Positions 7,934 through 16,905 of a DNA stretch of 64,000 nucleotides are shown piece by piece. Position numbers and translations under genes: made by a program. The first letter of the stretch is position 1, and the number at the start of each line of letters is the position of its first letter. The notes beneath the pieces were generated by a model. That model was not told the origin of the DNA, did not search any database, and saw only the letters and a program-made list of their open reading frames with translations. Source of the DNA: Actinomycetes bacterium (GTDB lineage: Bacteria > Actinomycetota > Actinomycetes > JAHEKZ01); the NCBI GenBank assembly GCA_027118455.1, contig JAJAYZ010000041.1, positions 1-64,000 on the forward strand. The letters run 5' to 3'.

Positions 7934-8602
7934 TCAGACGTCGAGCACGCGCGCGAGCAAAAAGCCGTCGTAGCCCTTGCTTCCGACCGTCTGGATCCCG
8001 GTCGCCGACACCCTTGGCTCGTCGCGCACAGCTGCATAGAGCGCGCGGGTGCCCTCAGTCGCGGGATCGGTGCGGGAAGCATCCACGACGGCTCCTCCGC
8101 GCACCGTGTTGTCGATGATGATCAATGAACCAGGCCGGCTCATGCGGAGTGCCAACCGGAAGTAGTCGGCGTTGTGCTCTTTGTCGGCGTCCACGAACGT
8201 CAGGTCGAACAGCCCGGTCAACGTGGGCAGCGTGTCGAGTGCGGCGCCGACCCGGATATCGACCAGACCCCCAACCCCAGCGCGGTCAACATTCTGGCGG
8301 GCCACAGTGGCGTGCTCGCTGGAGTACTCGCAGGTGATGAGCTCGCCGTCGGCGGGAAGGGCACGTGCCAGCCAGATGGTGCTGTAGCCGCCGAGGGTGC
8401 CGATCTCCAGGATCCGGCGGGCCCCCATCGACGCGGCGAGCAGCATGAGGAGCTTGCCTTGCGGGGGTGATACGGCGATCTCGGGCAGGCCAGCCTCGAC
8501 GCTGCTGGTGAGGGCGGTGTCCACGCCCTGGTCATGGACACCGAGGTGCGTGCCGATGTAGTGGTCGACCTCGGTCCAGATCTGTTCGTCGTGCTCGTCC
8601 AT
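7934..8602 (-). CDS. Caffeoyl-CoA-type O-methyltransferase
   Basis: A 222-residue SAM-dependent O-methyltransferase of the catechol/caffeoyl-CoA family. Motifs seen: EIGTLGGYSTIWLARALP (SAM-binding, with the YSTIW typical of this family), LFDLTFVDADKEHNADYF (metal-binding aspartates) and LIIIDNTVRGGAV (DN metal pair). The chosen start is the ATG at 8602 (MDEHDEQIWTEV); an alternative at 8632 adds ten residues. Family members methylate catechols with divalent metals. It converges with the methyltransferase gene and diverges from the alcohol dehydrogenase gene. Confidence 0.88.
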   Translation of the reverse strand: MDEHDEQIWTEVDHYIGTHLGVHDQGVDTALTSSVEAGLPEIAVSPPQGKLLMLLAASMGARRILEIGTLGGYSTIWLARALPADGELITCEYSSEHATVARQNVDRAGVGGLVDIRVGAALDTLPTLTGLFDLTFVDADKEHNADYFRLALRMSRPGSLIIIDNTVRGGAVVDASRTDPATEGTRALYAAVRDEPRVSATGIQTVGSKGYDGFLLARVLDV

Positions 8603-8695
8603 GGAGTCTTCCCATCTCCTTGATAGCGCCACGTTAGTGAAGTCCTGGCGAGCAGACCATTGCCGCGGACACCGTAGGTGGGGTAGGCAGGCCCG

Positions 8696-9817
8696 ATGAC
8701 CACCATCTCAGCCGCGGTCTTCCACGGCGCAGGCCAGCCCATCGACGTCCGCTCGGTCGAGCTCGCACCTCCTGGCCCCCATGAGGTAGAGGTCGCGATC
8801 GCGGCAGCCGGTGTCTGTCACAGCGACCTGCACTTGGTGCGCGGCGAGTGGGAGCACCGGACGCCGGTGGTTCTGGGGCATGAAGGCTCCGGCGTCATCA
8901 CCTCGATCGGTGCGGGTGTCACCGACGTGGCCGTTGGTGATCACGTGGTGCTCTCCTGGGTGCCTTCGTGCGGTGAGTGTCGCTACTGCAAGCTCGGACG
9001 GGTCGCCCAGTGCAAGACCTCTCAGGAGGTCATCGCGGCCGGTGGCACGCTTTTCGACGGCACTCCACGCCTCTCGCTCGACGGTGAGAATTGCTTTCAC
9101 TATCTGGGGGTTTCGTCCTATGCCGAACGCGCGATCGTCCCGGAGTCCGGGGCGATCAAGGTGCGCTCCGATGCCCCACTCGACGTGATCGCGATTGTTG
9201 GTTGCGCCGTCGCTACCGGTGTCGGAGCCGTCAAAAGCACCGCGCAGGTGCCAGCTGGAGCGACGGTTGCGGTGATCGGTTGCGGCGGAGTCGGGCTCTC
9301 CTGCATCCAGGGCGCCCGCATGGTGGGGGCCAGCCGGATCGTCGCTGTCGACCTGGTTCCTGCCAAGCTCGATGTCGCCGCCCAACTGGGGGCCACCGAT
9401 GTGGTTGATGGGCGTTCGGGAGACGTCGTTGAGCAGCTGGCCGAACTGGTACCTGAGGGCTTGGACTTCGTCTTCGACGCCATCGGAGCAATCGCAACGA
9501 CGCAGCAGGCGATCGCCGCGCTCGGTATCGGAGGTGCTGCGGTGGTCGTGGGTCTGCCGCCGGCGGGCCAGGCGGCGAGGTTCGACCCACTTTGTCTCGC
9601 CGAGGCGGAGCAGCGGATCCTCGGGTCGAACTACGGGTCATGCGTCCCGCACCGTGACATCCCCGACCTCGTCGACCGCTACATGACCGGCGAGCTCGAT
9701 CTCGACGCGATGATCTCGGCGCGCCGTCCGCTCAGCGAGGCTGGAGCCGCCCTGGACGACCTGGCGTCCGGGTCGGTGCTTCGGCAACTGTTGCTGCCGA
9801 ACCCTGGGCTGCTCTGA
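8696..9817 (+). CDS. Zinc-dependent alcohol dehydrogenase (MDR family)
   Basis: A 373-residue medium-chain dehydrogenase/reductase. The catalytic-zinc signature (GHEGSGVITSIG), the catalytic cysteine region (AAGVCHSDLH) and the structural-zinc lobe with closely spaced cysteines (SCGECRYCKLGRVAQC) are all present. The NAD(P) fold is marked by VIGCGGVGLSCIQGA. The insert around the structural zinc resembles the class III/S-(hydroxymethyl)mycothiol or glutathione dehydrogenase branch, but substrate assignment from this alone is unsafe. It is probably a single-gene unit transcribed away from the O-methyltransferase. Confidence 0.9.
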   Translation: MTTISAAVFHGAGQPIDVRSVELAPPGPHEVEVAIAAAGVCHSDLHLVRGEWEHRTPVVLGHEGSGVITSIGAGVTDVAVGDHVVLSWVPSCGECRYCKLGRVAQCKTSQEVIAAGGTLFDGTPRLSLDGENCFHYLGVSSYAERAIVPESGAIKVRSDAPLDVIAIVGCAVATGVGAVKSTAQVPAGATVAVIGCGGVGLSCIQGARMVGASRIVAVDLVPAKLDVAAQLGATDVVDGRSGDVVEQLAELVPEGLDFVFDAIGAIATTQQAIAALGIGGAAVVVGLPPAGQAARFDPLCLAEAEQRILGSNYGSCVPHRDIPDLVDRYMTGELDLDAMISARRPLSEAGAALDDLASGSVLRQLLLPNPGLL

Positions 9818-9870
9818 GTTGTGAGCGTCGGGGATACTCATGCGCTGGGGATGCTCAGCGTTGAGGGTGC

Positions 9871-10083
9871 TCAGCGCTGGCCGCGCACCTCAAGGGCGGC
9901 CAATAGTTCAGCGGTTGCCGCGGCGACTTCGCTGACGGCGTGGTCGAAGGCCGCGCCGTTGTGCGCAGCTGGGGCACGAAACCCCGACACCTTGCGCACG
10001 TACTGCAAAGCCGCAGCCTGAACGTCTGCCTCGGTTGCGGCGTCGATGAAGGGTGGGCGAAGGGTCTTGATGCTTCGGCACAT
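9871..10083 (-). CDS. DUF2277-family protein
   Basis: A 70-residue cytosolic protein. The N-terminal MCRSIKTLRPP and the middle segment AALQYVRKVSGFRAP are hallmark sequences of DUF2277, a small conserved actinobacterial and proteobacterial family with no assigned function. Two cysteine or histidine-rich motifs are absent, so a zinc ribbon is unlikely. It stands alone between convergent and divergent neighbours. Confidence 0.85.
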   Translation of the reverse strand: MCRSIKTLRPPFIDAATEADVQAAALQYVRKVSGFRAPAAHNGAAFDHAVSEVAAATAELLAALEVRGQR

Positions 10084-10187
10084 GGCCCAACGGTAGGCCA
10101 GTTCTGGAGTGGGTTGTAGTCATTGCCGACCAGGAGGAGACTCCAGGCAATCCGTCAGCCAGAACTGCTCGTCTAGGGAGCCGAACC

Positions 10188-10457
10188 GTGGTCACACTGT
10201 TTATTCGTCATGATGTTGAGGACTACTCCAAGTGGCGCCAGGGCTACGACGAGAACGTGAGCGTACGGACCGCAGGGGCGGTCCAGGCTGACACGATATA
10301 TCGGTCGGTAGAAAATGGGAACAACCTCACTGTCTCCCATGACTTTGACTCGATCGACGCCGCGCGAGCGTTCGCCGGTTCTGGCGAGTTGAAGGCTGCC
10401 ATGGCTGCGCTCGGCGTGGTCGGGCACCCTGATATCTGGTTCGTCGAGAAGGCCTAA
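10188..10457 (+). CDS. Small dimeric alpha/beta-barrel-like protein
   Basis: An 89-residue protein starting MVTLFIRHDVEDYSKWRQGYD. The opening strand followed by DYSKWRxxYD, then a second beta strand (NLTVSHDFDSIDAARAF) and a C-terminal strand (PDIWFVEKA), fits small ferredoxin-like dimeric alpha/beta-barrel families such as antibiotic-biosynthesis-monooxygenase or cyclase-like proteins. No catalytic residues can be named. GTG at 10188 is used as the start; the frame has no upstream alternative of interest. Confidence 0.7.
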   Translation: MVTLFIRHDVEDYSKWRQGYDENVSVRTAGAVQADTIYRSVENGNNLTVSHDFDSIDAARAFAGSGELKAAMAALGVVGHPDIWFVEKA

Positions 10458-10488
10458 CCGGCGATAGGCCTTCGTGCGAAGTCCTTAG

Positions 10489-11133
10489 CTAGTCGACGCG
10501 GACGATGCCGTTCGGCGTCGCGAAGTGCGCGGCAACGAGGCCACCGGTCTCGTCCCTGGGTGTGACCCACTCGACCTCGACATCGTCGAGGGGGTCACCG
10601 TTGAGCGAGCCGAGCCAGTCGTTGACGACGCTGGAGTCTCCGGCGATCTCGAGCTTGGTGATGCTGATCTCGGTTCCGTTGCCGTAGCCGGGGCGCTGTT
10701 CGAGCTCGCACTCCCAGAGGATGAAGTAGGGCAGCTGCGGGTCTTCGAGCAGTTCGTTCACGCCGATCTGCTTCCAGTGCAGGTCGTAGCCGTCGGGGCG
10801 TCGACGGTGACCATCGACCGCTTCGCGTCCGAGCCGGCTTTCCAGTGTTGCCATCTCGGGCACCTCGACGACCCAGCCCAGCCATCCGCCGCCATCGTCA
10901 GCGCGCTGCTTAACGGCGCGTCCGAAGGGCGCGGAGTCAGCGGCGGGGTGGTCGAGGGCAGCGACCACCTCGAGGTAGGTGCCGCCGGCGAGCGGGAGGA
11001 CGAAGTTGCGGGTGCCGAACCGGGGGTGGACACCGCCATCGGTGAATCCGGCACCGAGACGCGATCCCAACCGCTGGACGACGTCCGCGAGGTGGTCGGT
11101 CGGTGCTGCGTATGAGAGGTGATCCAGCCGCAT
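10489..11133 (-). CDS. Glyoxalase-like VOC protein
   Basis: A 214-residue protein starting MRLDHLSYAAPTDHLADVV. The fold resembles the glyoxalase-like domain family (PF13468 type), with RLDHLSYAA at the first strand, a central KQIGVNELLEDPQLPYFILWE that supplies a conserved acidic residue, and WVTPRDETGGLVAAHF near the end. These proteins are usually uncharacterised. The frame is open to 11163 but MRLDHL at 11133 matches the family start. It is divergent from the PAS-PucR regulator, which might regulate it. Confidence 0.8.
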   Translation of the reverse strand: MRLDHLSYAAPTDHLADVVQRLGSRLGAGFTDGGVHPRFGTRNFVLPLAGGTYLEVVAALDHPAADSAPFGRAVKQRADDGGGWLGWVVEVPEMATLESRLGREAVDGHRRRPDGYDLHWKQIGVNELLEDPQLPYFILWECELEQRPGYGNGTEISITKLEIAGDSSVVNDWLGSLNGDPLDDVEVEWVTPRDETGGLVAAHFATPNGIVRVD

Positions 11134-11283
11134 GTGGGCATCCTGCCCAACGCCAATTCCCACCCGACACCCGGGGTCGGGTTCGGGCCGTCACCGTCTA
11201 GGACCATTGACCAAATCAGTTCCGTGGACGGCCCCACAGCGGCAGAATGTGCAAGAGCCTTGCACAGAGTGCGACGCAACCAG

Positions 11284-11306
11284 ATATTGACATCGTGTAT
11301 CAACAT
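11284..11306. promoter_or_regulatory. Imperfect dyad upstream of PAS-PucR gene
   Basis: ATATTGA and TCAACAT form a 7-bp inverted repeat with one mismatch, separated by nine bases, ending about 20 bases before the GTG start of the regulator. A TTGACA-like hexamer (11287-11292) overlaps it but no convincing -10 follows. It could be an autoregulatory operator. Confidence 0.25.
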
Positions 11307-11325
11307 CGTGGTCGGGAGGTGGCCG

Positions 11326-12923
11326 GTGACAGGAAGCGTCACGCCTGACTCCGAACCTGATGGTCTCGATCCTCTTTCCAACGCCCTCGGTGCTGGCCCT
11401 GAGGCGTGGGAGTTCTTCACCGCGCTAATCGAGTCGATGCCCGTCGTTCCCTATATCGATGTGCCCGACGAACAGCGCACGCTCTACATCGGCCCACAGG
11501 CCCGCGAGATCCTCGGGTTGGAGCTAGGGGACGTTGTGGATCCCCACTTCGACCAGACGACCAAGCACGTGCATCCAGAGGATCAGGCCCGCGCGATCGC
11601 TGAGACGTTTCGGCTCATGGAAGCGGGGGGTGGTCGGCAGGAGTGGCGCTTCGTCCGTCCAGACACAGGCGAAACGGTGTGGATCGAGGAGCGACTGTCC
11701 GTGGTCGAGGTGGAGGGTCGGCGCCTCTCACCCGGTGTGCTCCTCGACATCACTGGTCAGAAACGCGCTGAGGCCGAGATCGCCGCGTACGTTCAGGCGC
11801 TGGAGACTGTCGACGAGATCTCCCGAACGTTCACCGATCTCGTGGTGAGCAGTGGTGACGTCACCGAGATCCTCAGTAAGTTGGCACAGATCGTTGACGG
11901 ATCGGTGGTCCTCACCGACGCCGCAGGAGTGGAAACAGTGCGAGAGGGCATTTGGCGCGACGACAGCCAACTGCTCGAGCAAGAAGTTGTCGTCCGGGGT
12001 GAACGGTGGGGGACGCTGCGGGTGTCCTGCGCGCGTGCGCGTGGCCGGGTGGAGGCGGTTGCGGTGGATCGCGCCACGGTGGCAGTGGCTCTGGCGCTCC
12101 TCGTCGAACGTGAAGCGAGCCTGATCACCGAGACCACGCGGGCAGCACTGGTCAACGACTTGGTGATGGAGCGGATCACGTCAGGGCGTGAGCTGCGGCG
12201 TCGCGCACGTGCCCTCGGCACCGATCTTGGACGTGACCCGCTTCGTGTCCTCATTGTCGAACCCATTCCGCTGCAGAAGGGTGGTTTGCGCGCCAGGGCA
12301 CGCGTGCGTGACTCGACTGCTGCCCGCACAGCCAAGAGGCTGGATGCGTCGGGCTGTCGTGCTTTGGTTGCCCCCGAAGGTGAGCGGGTGGTGGCGGTGG
12401 TCGCCGTTCCGGCGACGGTCGACCCTTCCCAGTGTGCTCGGCGATCAGCCACCCATCGTGTCGCGCAGGGTTCAGCACGATGGTCGACGATCACGATGTG
12501 CTTCGGGCCTACCATCAGGCGGTCGATGCGGTCCGGCATGCGGCCGAGCGGCTGCCCGGTGGTGGCGCCGGAGCCGTCGTTCTGTTCGACGACCTCGGGC
12601 TGTCGGTACTGCTTGATCGGTTGGCCGAAGGCCCTGAGCTGGGCCGCTTCTTTGAAGCCGAGCTTGGCCCGCTTCTGGAGTACGACCGCACCCACGGGTC
12701 CAGTCTGGTCGTCACGCTTCAGGCTCTTCTTGCCGAGAACGGCTCCAAGACCGCAGCGGCGCAACGGCTGAGTGTGGAGCGGCGCACCGTCTACTACCGC
12801 GTCGACCGAATCACCGAGATCCTCGGACGTGACCTCGGCAACCCCGAGACGCGCCTCCGCCTCGAGCTAGCAGTGCGTGCTTGGGAGTCACTCGAGGCGT
12901 TCGACCGCTACCGCTACCGCTGA
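11326..12923 (+). pseudogene. PAS-PucR/CdaR-type transcriptional regulator, frameshifted
   Basis: One regulator split over two frames. The first frame, from GTG 11326 (preceded by GGGAGG at 11314-11319), encodes a PAS domain (ESMPVVPYIDVPDEQRTLYIG to SPGVLLDITGQKRAEAE, roughly residues 30-150) and the PucR-type middle region. Homology leaves this frame near 12400-12470 and resumes in another frame with STMVDDHDVLRAYHQAV, ending in the PucR C-terminal helix-turn-helix (LLAENGSKTAAAQRLSVERR, then TVYYRVDRITEILGRDL) and a stop at 12923. No long insertion is needed, so a single indel is likely. Either the regulator has lost its DNA-binding domain or the base call is wrong. The PAS fusion is less common than GAF-PucR or plain PucR. 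Confidence 0.75.
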
Positions 12924-13499
12924 CGGGGACGAATCGCCGCGTCCATAGCGCAGAGCGAAGACCACGTGGCCGATGACCGCAGCTGTGAGGGCGAATGCCG
13001 TCCAGTCGTGCACCCAGGTGGCGTCCGTACGTGCAGCGGTTGGCCACGACCAGAGCCAGCCGCCCATGACGGTTCCGGTTCCGAGCAGGACGATAATCGC
13101 CCCGATCGTCAGCGCGGCGTTGAGCTTCTGGCCGGCGTTAAACCGAGAGACGGGGATGCGTCCGCTGCGTCGGTCTTTGGAGCGGAGCCAATCGACGTCG
13201 GAGTCTGTCCATCGTTCGAGCCGCGCGACGTCGGAACGGAAGCGCGCCGAGAGCAGGCCGAGAGCGAGGGGGAGCGGAGCGAGGACCCCTGCCGTGACGT
13301 GAACCGTTCGCACGAGCTCGCGTCGGCCGACGGCAATGGCCAAGGGGTCGATCCACATGATTGCTGCCGTGACGATGCCGATTCCGATCAGCACCGCGAA
13401 TGCTGCGTGAACCACGACTTCAGCCGACGAGAAGCGTCGGTCAGGTGACGGGGTCGTCGTTGCGACCGTTGGACGATCCGACATAGGCGTCGACGTCAT
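12888..13499 (-). CDS. Cytochrome b561-like membrane subunit
   Basis: A protein of about 203 residues with four hydrophobic segments (AEVVVHAAFAVLIGIGIVTA, a second near VHVTAGVLAPLPLALGLL, a third near LTIGAIIVLLGTGTVMGG and a fourth near WTAFALTAAVIGHVVFALRYG). Histidines in segments 1, 2 and 4 (VVHAAF, TVHVTAG, WVHDWT, GHVVFA) can ligate two b-type hemes, as in formate dehydrogenase gamma and YedZ-like cytochromes. It overlaps the 3' end of the molybdopterin oxidoreductase gene, so it is likely its quinone-linked electron partner. Its own 3' end overlaps the convergent PucR gene by about 36 bases. Starts at 13499 and 13484 are both possible. Confidence 0.82.
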   Translation of the reverse strand: MTSTPMSDRPTVATTTPSPDRRFSSAEVVVHAAFAVLIGIGIVTAAIMWIDPLAIAVGRRELVRTVHVTAGVLAPLPLALGLLSARFRSDVARLERWTDSDVDWLRSKDRRSGRIPVSRFNAGQKLNAALTIGAIIVLLGTGTVMGGWLWSWPTAARTDATWVHDWTAFALTAAVIGHVVFALRYGRGDSSPSAVAVAVERLE

Positions 13500-14175
13500 A
13501 ACCACGCTCCTCCCAGTAGCCGGGATTGACCGTGTCGACCAGCTCGATGCGGCTCAACCACTTGAGCGACTTGTACCCGTACATAGGTACAACCAGCAGG
13601 CGCACCGGTCCGCCGTGGTCGCGCGAAATGACTGCGCCGTCCAGATGAGTCGCGACCATCACTTCGTCCTGCTCGACCTGCTCGATGGTGAGTGACTCGG
13701 TGTATGCCCCGTCATGGGAGTAGAAGGTGACAGCGCGGGCTGCGCTCTGGACGCCGGCCGCCTCGAGCAGCGCCCGCAGCTCGACGCCCTGCCACGCCGC
13801 GTCATCAACTCGCCAACCGGTCACGCACTGAAAGTCTCGGGTCCACGACGTCTGCGGAAGGTCGGCGATGTCGTCCCAGGTGAGCGTGAGCGGTTGGTCC
13901 ACGAGACCGTCGATGCTGAGCCGGTAGTCGGCAGTGGTGAGGTCGGGCTGCTGTGCGGTGACCGAGTAGTAGCGCCACCCGCCTTCGCCAGGGACCAGTG
14001 AGCTCAGCCCGGTCGGGTCGACCCTGCGCACAGGTGAGAGGAGGGCATCGATGGCGCCTTGCAGTGGGCCACCGATGGCGAAGCCGACAGCGCCGAGGCC
14101 GACGACCGACAGCACGATGCGCCGCCCATAGGGGCGTGCGGCCTCGATCGCTGGGGGCGACGGTTGTGACTCCAC
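13441..14175 (-). CDS. Sulfite oxidase/MsrP-like molybdopterin-dependent oxidoreductase
   Basis: A protein of about 244 residues with an N-terminal hydrophobic segment after a twin arginine (YGRRIVLSVVGLGAVGFAIG), suggesting Tat export or membrane anchoring. The molybdopterin domain shows the catalytic cysteine in TRDFQCVTGWRVDDAAWQG, then RDHGGPVRLLVVPMYGYKSLKW. Members reduce or oxidise S- or N-oxides; YedY/MsrP reduces methionine sulfoxide outside the cytoplasm. The following cytochrome b gene overlaps its 3' end. The reading frame remains open to 14268; GTG 14175 is preferred because the protein then begins near the membrane segment, but the start is uncertain. Confidence 0.85.
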   Translation of the reverse strand: MESQPSPPAIEAARPYGRRIVLSVVGLGAVGFAIGGPLQGAIDALLSPVRRVDPTGLSSLVPGEGGWRYYSVTAQQPDLTTADYRLSIDGLVDQPLTLTWDDIADLPQTSWTRDFQCVTGWRVDDAAWQGVELRALLEAAGVQSAARAVTFYSHDGAYTESLTIEQVEQDEVMVATHLDGAVISRDHGGPVRLLVVPMYGYKSLKWLSRIELVDTVNPGYWEERGYDVDAYVGSSNGRNDDPVT

Positions 14176-14321
14176 CCCGTCAGCATGCGCTGGCGCACTG
14201 CTAAGGGCCAGGCAGGACACCCCGATACGGCGGGTCTTCCCCAGTTCGTAAGGTGCCCGGTTGTCCACAGTTCGGTGTCTGCGCTCTGCTCGCTAGCTCT
14301 GCCCGAGGCACGGTCTGGCGC

Positions 14322-15410
14322 ATGAGCCTTCCACTTCCGGCCGGAGACCCGGCCCACGCGTGCCAGCCGTCTGTCGAGCCACGCCCCACTCTTCGGGCCA
14401 GCGGGCCATCGGAGATCTTGCAGGTGATTCCGTACCTCCTGGGGTTCCATCCCGAACACAGCGTCGTCATCGTTGCCATGCGCGGTATGGCGGTGGTGGT
14501 CAGCGCCCGCTACGACCTCCATGCGCCGCCTGAGTACGCCGAGCCGCTCTGCCACTCCGCCGCAGCTGCCGGTGCGACCGGCGTCCTGGTCGCGCTCTAT
14601 GACGACACCATTACGGGGCACCCGCTGGCGCATCGCGCCTATCGCGACGAACTGCGAGAAGTCTTCGACAAGTACGAGCTCAACGAAGTAGACGCCCTTG
14701 CCGTCGGCGGCGGCCGGTGGTGGTCCTACCGGTGTGAGGACGATTCGTGCTGTCCCGCGGATGGCACCGAGTTGGTGACAGCTGGAGCAGTGGCAGCCAG
14801 TGCCGTCGCTGAGGGGTTGGTGGCACTTCCTGGGCGAGCTGACCTAGAGGCCGAGCTCGAACCCGATGCCGGGCGGATGGCCGATGTGCTCGTGGCCCTG
14901 CTCGCTCTCGGGGGCGAGGAGGGCGAGCGACCAGATGTCGTCCTGCGTGCCGAGGACTGGGCTGCGGTTCGCCACTTTGTACGGGATGCACGCCGAGGGG
15001 TCGGTGTTCCGCCGCCCGAGCAAGCGGCCAGGGTGTTGTCGGCGTTAATGGACATCGCGGTTCGCGACGCCACGGTCGGTTTCCTCACCAGCCGCCCCGA
15101 GCGCGACGTGGAGGTTGCCTGGCGTGACCTCGTCCGGGCGGCTCCGCCTCTTTGGAGAGCGCCGGTCGCAACCATCTACGCGCTCTGGTGCCAGGCGGGG
15201 GGCAGCGGCGCACGCGCGAACATCGCGATCGAGGCGGCTCTGGCGGCCAACCCCTACTACTCGATGGCCCAGCTGCTCGACGAGGCCCAGCTGCGTGGGA
15301 TGAACCCCCACGAGTTCATTGCGGGCGTTGCGGGGGACTGCCGACGTGTTGGGCGCCGGATTCAGCGCAATCGCTCTCCCTGGGGCAAGCCCGCTCGACG
15401 GGCTGACTGA
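14322..15410 (+). CDS. DUF4192 domain-containing protein
   Basis: A 362-residue cytosolic protein. The opening LRASGPSEILQVIPYLLGFHPEHSVVIV is the DUF4192 signature, with a later WWSYRCEDDSCCPADGTEL segment and C-terminal NPYYSMAQLLDEAQLRGMNP. DUF4192 is widespread in actinobacteria and has no established function. The frame opens at 14253, but ATG 14322 puts the conserved region close to the start. It is divergent from the molybdopterin oxidoreductase gene. Confidence 0.88.
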   Translation: MSLPLPAGDPAHACQPSVEPRPTLRASGPSEILQVIPYLLGFHPEHSVVIVAMRGMAVVVSARYDLHAPPEYAEPLCHSAAAAGATGVLVALYDDTITGHPLAHRAYRDELREVFDKYELNEVDALAVGGGRWWSYRCEDDSCCPADGTELVTAGAVAASAVAEGLVALPGRADLEAELEPDAGRMADVLVALLALGGEEGERPDVVLRAEDWAAVRHFVRDARRGVGVPPPEQAARVLSALMDIAVRDATVGFLTSRPERDVEVAWRDLVRAAPPLWRAPVATIYALWCQAGGSGARANIAIEAALAANPYYSMAQLLDEAQLRGMNPHEFIAGVAGDCRRVGRRIQRNRSPWGKPARRAD

Positions 15411-15469
15411 GCCAGAGAGTTAAGCGCGTCCTATGGGCTGATCTGCATCTCGCGAGGTAGCGTTCGCCT

Positions 15470-15781
15470 GTGGCTGAGCAATGGACCCTTCTCACCAATC
15501 ATGGGCGGGTGCTTCTCATCATCGCCAGTGACCCCGACGTCCGACTGCGCGACGTTGCGTCGTCGGTGGGGATCACCGAGCGCTCAGTGCAGATGATCGT
15601 CGCCGACCTCGAAGAGGCGGGCTATATCAGTCGAGAGCGGCGTGGACGCCGCAACCACTATGCGGTCAACTCCGGCAAGCACTTCCGGCACCCACACGAG
15701 GCGGGCCATCGGGTCGGCGAGCTGCTCGACCTCTTCAACGCGAGCGACACGCCTGCGCCTGGGGATGGCCGGGCCGGTTAG
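15470..15781 (+). CDS. Winged helix-turn-helix transcriptional regulator
   Basis: A 103-residue protein with an ArsR/MarR-like winged helix: VLLIIASDPDVRLRDVASSVG, then the recognition helix ITERSVQMIVADLEEAGYI and the wing SRERRGRRNHYAVN. No sensor domain or metal-binding cysteines are present. The proposed start is GTG 15470. It is a small autonomous regulator whose target cannot be seen; the nearest genes are DUF4192 upstream and a secreted PKD protein downstream. Confidence 0.82.
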   Translation: MAEQWTLLTNHGRVLLIIASDPDVRLRDVASSVGITERSVQMIVADLEEAGYISRERRGRRNHYAVNSGKHFRHPHEAGHRVGELLDLFNASDTPAPGDGRAG

Positions 15782-15900
15782 CTACCCTCGGTGGCTGGCC
15801 GTGAGCGGCTGAGTGCCTGCGGTAGCGAGGTTGCTCCGACTGGGTCGGCCGCCTGTGGATTGCCCACACACGATGGCATGGGCGCTCTACCCTCCAGCCC

Positions 15901-16794
15901 ATGATCTGGGGGATTTCCACTGCCGCGGGGCCGCGCTCACGCCGGATCTTGCTGCCCGCCCTGGCCATCGTCAGCGCGGTGATCGGCTTGTTGGTGGGGT
16001 GGCTGCCGGCAACGCCAGCGTACAGCGCCGCCCCGTGCGTTGGTGCCGACTGCGATGTCGTTACCGACCCTGACGGGGCGCAGTACGTGGGGACGGGCGG
16101 CCTGCTGCTCCCGGCCGATAGCTTTACGGGCACCGATGCCGACCGCACCGACGCGGCCACCTGCCCAGAGTGCCGCTGGGCGCTGCTGCCGATGTGTCGG
16201 GACGGTCAGGCTGGCGGTGTCGCCTGTGGTGGCGCAGCGACGTCCTGTCCTCCCGGTGAGTTCCGCCGCATCGTCCTGCTCCTTCGGCCCGGCGATGCCG
16301 ACTGGCGCGAGGTTGGGCTCGTGTGCCTGGTCGGGGGTGCGCCGACCACCGTCGGCGACGTGGCAACCCGGCTCTCCGACGTCGTCGTCAAGGATGTCCC
16401 GCCGCTGCAGCCGAGGTCGCAACCCAGGGGTGGAACTCTGATCGGGCTTCCGGCAGTCTTCGCTGCGGGTCAGCCGGCCACGCTGGGGAAGCGCAGATTC
16501 ACCCTCGTCGGGTTCGAGATAGTGCTGGACGGTCGGGCATCTTGGACGTGGGATTTCGGCGACGGCAAGGCCCTGACCACCGATGAGCCTGGCGGGGATT
16601 GGCCCGATATGACGGTCAGCCACGCCTACTCGGGGGCTGGAAGCTACCCGGTCTCGACGAGGAGCACCTGGGAGGCGTGGTTCACCGTCGACGGCCTGGG
16701 GCCGTGGCCGGTTGGGGGCGAGCCGGTTGTCCAGACCGCCGAACCACTGCAGGTGTCAGTCGTTGAGGCAAGGGCTGAGCTTGTCGTCGGCTGA
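15901..16794 (+). CDS. Exported PKD-domain protein
   Basis: A 297-residue protein with an N-terminal signal or membrane segment (RRILLPALAIVSAVIGLLVG, then TPAYSAAP as a possible cleavage site). A middle region has paired cysteines (APCVGADCD, ATCPECRWALLPMCRD, GGVACGGAATSCPPGE) that could form disulfides outside the cell. A C-terminal PKD-type beta domain is marked by SWTWDFGDGKAL and VSHAYSGAGSYPV. PKD domains mediate extracellular protein or carbohydrate contacts. No catalytic domain is seen, so it is probably a surface or secreted binding protein. Confidence 0.75.
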   Translation: MIWGISTAAGPRSRRILLPALAIVSAVIGLLVGWLPATPAYSAAPCVGADCDVVTDPDGAQYVGTGGLLLPADSFTGTDADRTDAATCPECRWALLPMCRDGQAGGVACGGAATSCPPGEFRRIVLLLRPGDADWREVGLVCLVGGAPTTVGDVATRLSDVVVKDVPPLQPRSQPRGGTLIGLPAVFAAGQPATLGKRRFTLVGFEIVLDGRASWTWDFGDGKALTTDEPGGDWPDMTVSHAYSGAGSYPVSTRSTWEAWFTVDGLGPWPVGGEPVVQTAEPLQVSVVEARAELVVG

Positions 16795-16905
16795 TTTCCT
16801 GGTCCGGGGGACGCAGGTGGGGTAGCGTCCGGCCAGGCTCTGTCTGGACTGTCGGACCACTTGGCCCGGTCTTCGGAAGGGCGCTGAGCTGCCGAGGAGG
16901 TCTGC

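Noticed and set aside
11793-12764. Long minus-strand frame antisense to the PucR regulator
   Set aside because: Ser/Arg-rich shadow text; no homology.
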